A stretch of 8,223 bases of DNA from Alphaproteobacteria bacterium (lineage in GTDB: Bacteria; Pseudomonadota; Alphaproteobacteria; UBA6615), in the NCBI GenBank assembly GCA_029243445.1, contig JAQWSA010000027.1, positions 1 through 8,223 of the forward strand, given 5' to 3'. The translations under genes and the position numbers were made by a program. The notes under the pieces are model-generated. The model did not search any database and was not told the DNA's origin. It saw only the letters and a program-made list of their open reading frames with translations. Below are positions 6,973 to 8,223 of the stretch, piece after piece (the first letter of the stretch is position 1; the number at the start of each line of letters is the position of its first letter).

Positions 6973-6998
6973 TTTAAAATAACTATAGTTATTTTAAA
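6973..6998. promoter_or_regulatory. 26-bp perfect palindrome, candidate operator of the DHDPS-family gene
   Basis: The 13-bp half TTTAAAATAACTA is followed directly by its exact reverse complement, with the centre between 6985 and 6986. It lies 40-65 nt upstream of the start codon at 6933 and 14 nt downstream of the nearer candidate -10 box, so a bound dimeric repressor would block transcription. As an RNA hairpin it would have only A-U pairs apart from one G-C per arm and no U-tract after it, so a terminator for the alpha/beta hydrolase is less likely. The exact symmetry over 26 bp exceeds what random AT-rich DNA usually gives. The regulator is not in the window. Confidence 0.55.
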
Positions 6999-7022
6999 TA
7001 TTATATTTTACTAAATCTAACC

Positions 7023-7040
7023 ATTATAAGTTATTATAAG
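7023..7040 (-). promoter_or_regulatory. Tandem TATAAT boxes, candidate promoter of the DHDPS-family gene
   Basis: On the minus strand CTTATAAT occurs twice with a 10-bp step, giving two perfect TATAAT hexamers (7038-7033 and 7028-7023). Transcription would start near 7015-7025, upstream of the palindrome at 6973-6998. TTGATT (7064-7059) is the closest -35-like hexamer, but at 20 bp from the first box it is too far for a standard sigma-70 promoter. The low GC of the gap makes chance matches common, hence modest confidence. Confidence 0.4.
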
Positions 7041-7122
7041 CTAAATTTTATCAGAAATAATCAAATCATATAAATACTTTTTAATTAACCTGCATATAAT
7101 ATTAACACTAAATATATTTTAT

Positions 7123-8223
7123 TTATCCATGCTCATAATTACCCAGAGTTGTTCCATCTTCAATATAAACAGTTCGTTCATAATTTTCTGGGCGACTTTC
7201 ATTAAGTGTAGTAAGCAACCAATCGGCCATAGCGGGATAAATTTCACCTGCAACCTCACCCATAGGATGAAAAACTCCTTCGTAAAGCCAAAGTTCACTA
7301 GCTCCACCTAAGTTCTTTCTGAAGGTCACAATATCAGCAGGAGAGCATAGCTCATCCATATCTCCTGCGACGAGTAAATGCGGAACTTTCAACCTTTTAG
7401 CTACATCTGGCAAGTGGTCCATCTTTTTCATAAATTCATCAAAATCGTTTTCATTCGTGTAACCAGTCATATACATGAAAATTCTTTTAAAATTTGGCTG
7501 TGCTTGTTCAAATATAACATCAAAGGTCCCAACATTTGCCATCTGACCGCAAACAGCTTTTATTCTAGGGTCGTGGGCGCCGACTTGAACTCCCCACCTT
7601 GATCCCATGCTCATACCCATAACACCAAGACGTTCATTATCAACATCGTCACGACTTATAAGCCAGTCTATAATTTTAGATGCTGCTATTTGATAATTAT
7701 CTTCAGTTAACCATACACTATTAGAATTACACTCACCTTGCCCAGGACCATCAATAGCGCAGACATTCATTCCACGCGACAAGTAATCACTAGTATAAGG
7801 ATTTGATACATCTTCCTTAATAGCATCCATTCCTGGTATTATAATTATGGTCGGTTTAGGGCCTTCTCCGGGGGCTTTATGGAAGACAGCATAAGCACTT
7901 TGTCCTGCCGCAAACTCCACTGATTTTTTTATCATATTACCATCCGAGAGTTTAATCACCTTATCGTAACATTGGTAAAGTGATCTATATGATGACTCTT
8001 TTTGTTCATTACCGTGAATAGGAATAAGGTGTTGTGCTCGTCCAAAACATAGAGCAGCTCTATGATAAAGCTGACGAGCAGTAACTAGTCTACCCTGTTT
8101 TTCGGCAGATTCTGCAATTTTCTGTAATGATAAAGCACGTTTTTGCCATGCCTTGGGAAAAGACCGACGACCAGTCACTTTAGTATAAACTGCTTGCAGA
8201 TCTTCTAACATAAACCCACGAGC
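7123..8223 (-). CDS. Alpha/beta hydrolase, 2,6-dihydroxypseudooxynicotine hydrolase / FrsA-like (5' end probably outside window)
   Basis: Numbering from the Met at 8211, 362 residues are visible. A helical cap precedes the fold (about 1-85, with AWQKRALSLQKIAESAEKQG and ARQLYHRAALCFGRAQ). The hydrolase core then shows the oxyanion strand PTIIIIPGMDA (120-130), family motif DGPGQGE (154-160), nucleophile elbow GMSMGS with Ser201, acid Asp286 in GDMDELCSP and His315 in EGVFHPMG, a complete triad. The cap-plus-core layout and DGPGQGE match the group with 2,6-dihydroxypseudooxynicotine hydrolase, Ayg1-type chain-shortening enzymes and FrsA, several of which cleave C-C bonds of 1,3-diketones; esterase activity is the alternative. 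The frame stays open upstream of 8211 to the window edge (four more codons), the ATG has no good Shine-Dalgarno and family members carry more residues before the first cap helix, so the true start is probably beyond 8223. The gene is on the strand of the lyase and cupin, 189 nt upstream of the lyase, with promoter-like elements between. Confidence 0.87.
   Translation of the reverse strand, partial: ARGFMLEDLQAVYTKVTGRRSFPKAWQKRALSLQKIAESAEKQGRLVTARQLYHRAALCFGRAQHLIPIHGNEQKESSYRSLYQCYDKVIKLSDGNMIKKSVEFAAGQSAYAVFHKAPGEGPKPTIIIIPGMDAIKEDVSNPYTSDYLSRGMNVCAIDGPGQGECNSNSVWLTEDNYQIAASKIIDWLISRDDVDNERLGVMGMSMGSRWGVQVGAHDPRIKAVCGQMANVGTFDVIFEQAQPNFKRIFMYMTGYTNENDFDEFMKKMDHLPDVAKRLKVPHLLVAGDMDELCSPADIVTFRKNLGGASELWLYEGVFHPMGEVAGEIYPAMADWLLTTLNESRPENYERTVYIEDGTTLGNYEHG

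Noticed and set aside
7119..7602. Three short open frames (7119-7307 minus, 7129-7311 plus, 7378-7602 plus)
   Set aside because: All overlap the alpha/beta hydrolase, whose catalytic triad proves the other frame.

Overview
The window is AT-rich DNA densely packed with metabolic genes, with no RNA gene, insertion sequence, phage gene or CRISPR array visible. It looks like accessory catabolic DNA from a free-living bacterium. The enzyme families (benzoate-CoA-ligase type, aryl-CoA flavin monooxygenase, DHDPS-family lyase, BauB-like cupin, divergent acetolactate-synthase-like TPP enzyme) together with the low GC fit an aquatic or marine proteobacterium, perhaps an alphaproteobacterium. That assignment is inference only; no phylogenetic marker is present.

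Layout, left to right. (1) 1-1042, minus: N-terminal 347 codons of a TPP-dependent enzyme, cut by the window edge. (2) 1043-1327: AT-rich gap with one small perfect hairpin. (3) 1328-2938 and 2952-4082, both minus: an aryl-CoA ligase and an aryl-CoA flavin monooxygenase, 13 nt apart, with the monooxygenase first in the transcript. (4) 4083-4149: a 67-bp divergent promoter region. (5) 4150-5532, plus: an M20 metallohydrolase. (6) 5537-5866, minus: a small cupin, tail to tail with the M20 gene. (7) 5974-6933, minus: a DHDPS/N-acetylneuraminate-lyase-family protein. (8) 6934-7122: a regulatory gap with a 26-bp perfect palindrome and a tandem TATAAT repeat. (9) 7123 to the right edge, minus: an alpha/beta hydrolase of the 2,6-dihydroxypseudooxynicotine hydrolase/FrsA type, probably cut at its 5' end.

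The core logic is best read from the central block. The ligase would activate an aromatic acid as its CoA thioester. The monooxygenase, a stand-alone relative of salicylyl-CoA 5-hydroxylase and of the N-terminal half of 2-aminobenzoyl-CoA monooxygenase/reductase, would hydroxylate the ring of that thioester. The divergent M20 hydrolase could supply the aromatic acid by splitting an amide conjugate, or by an NaaA-like aromatic deamination. The TPP enzyme, lyase, cupin and alpha/beta hydrolase could act on ring-cleavage or side-chain intermediates, but nothing in the sequence fixes their substrates. No ring-cleavage dioxygenase, transporter or regulator lies within the window.

The central block, especially the monooxygenase, is visibly more AT-rich than the genes on both flanks, which suggests a different origin.
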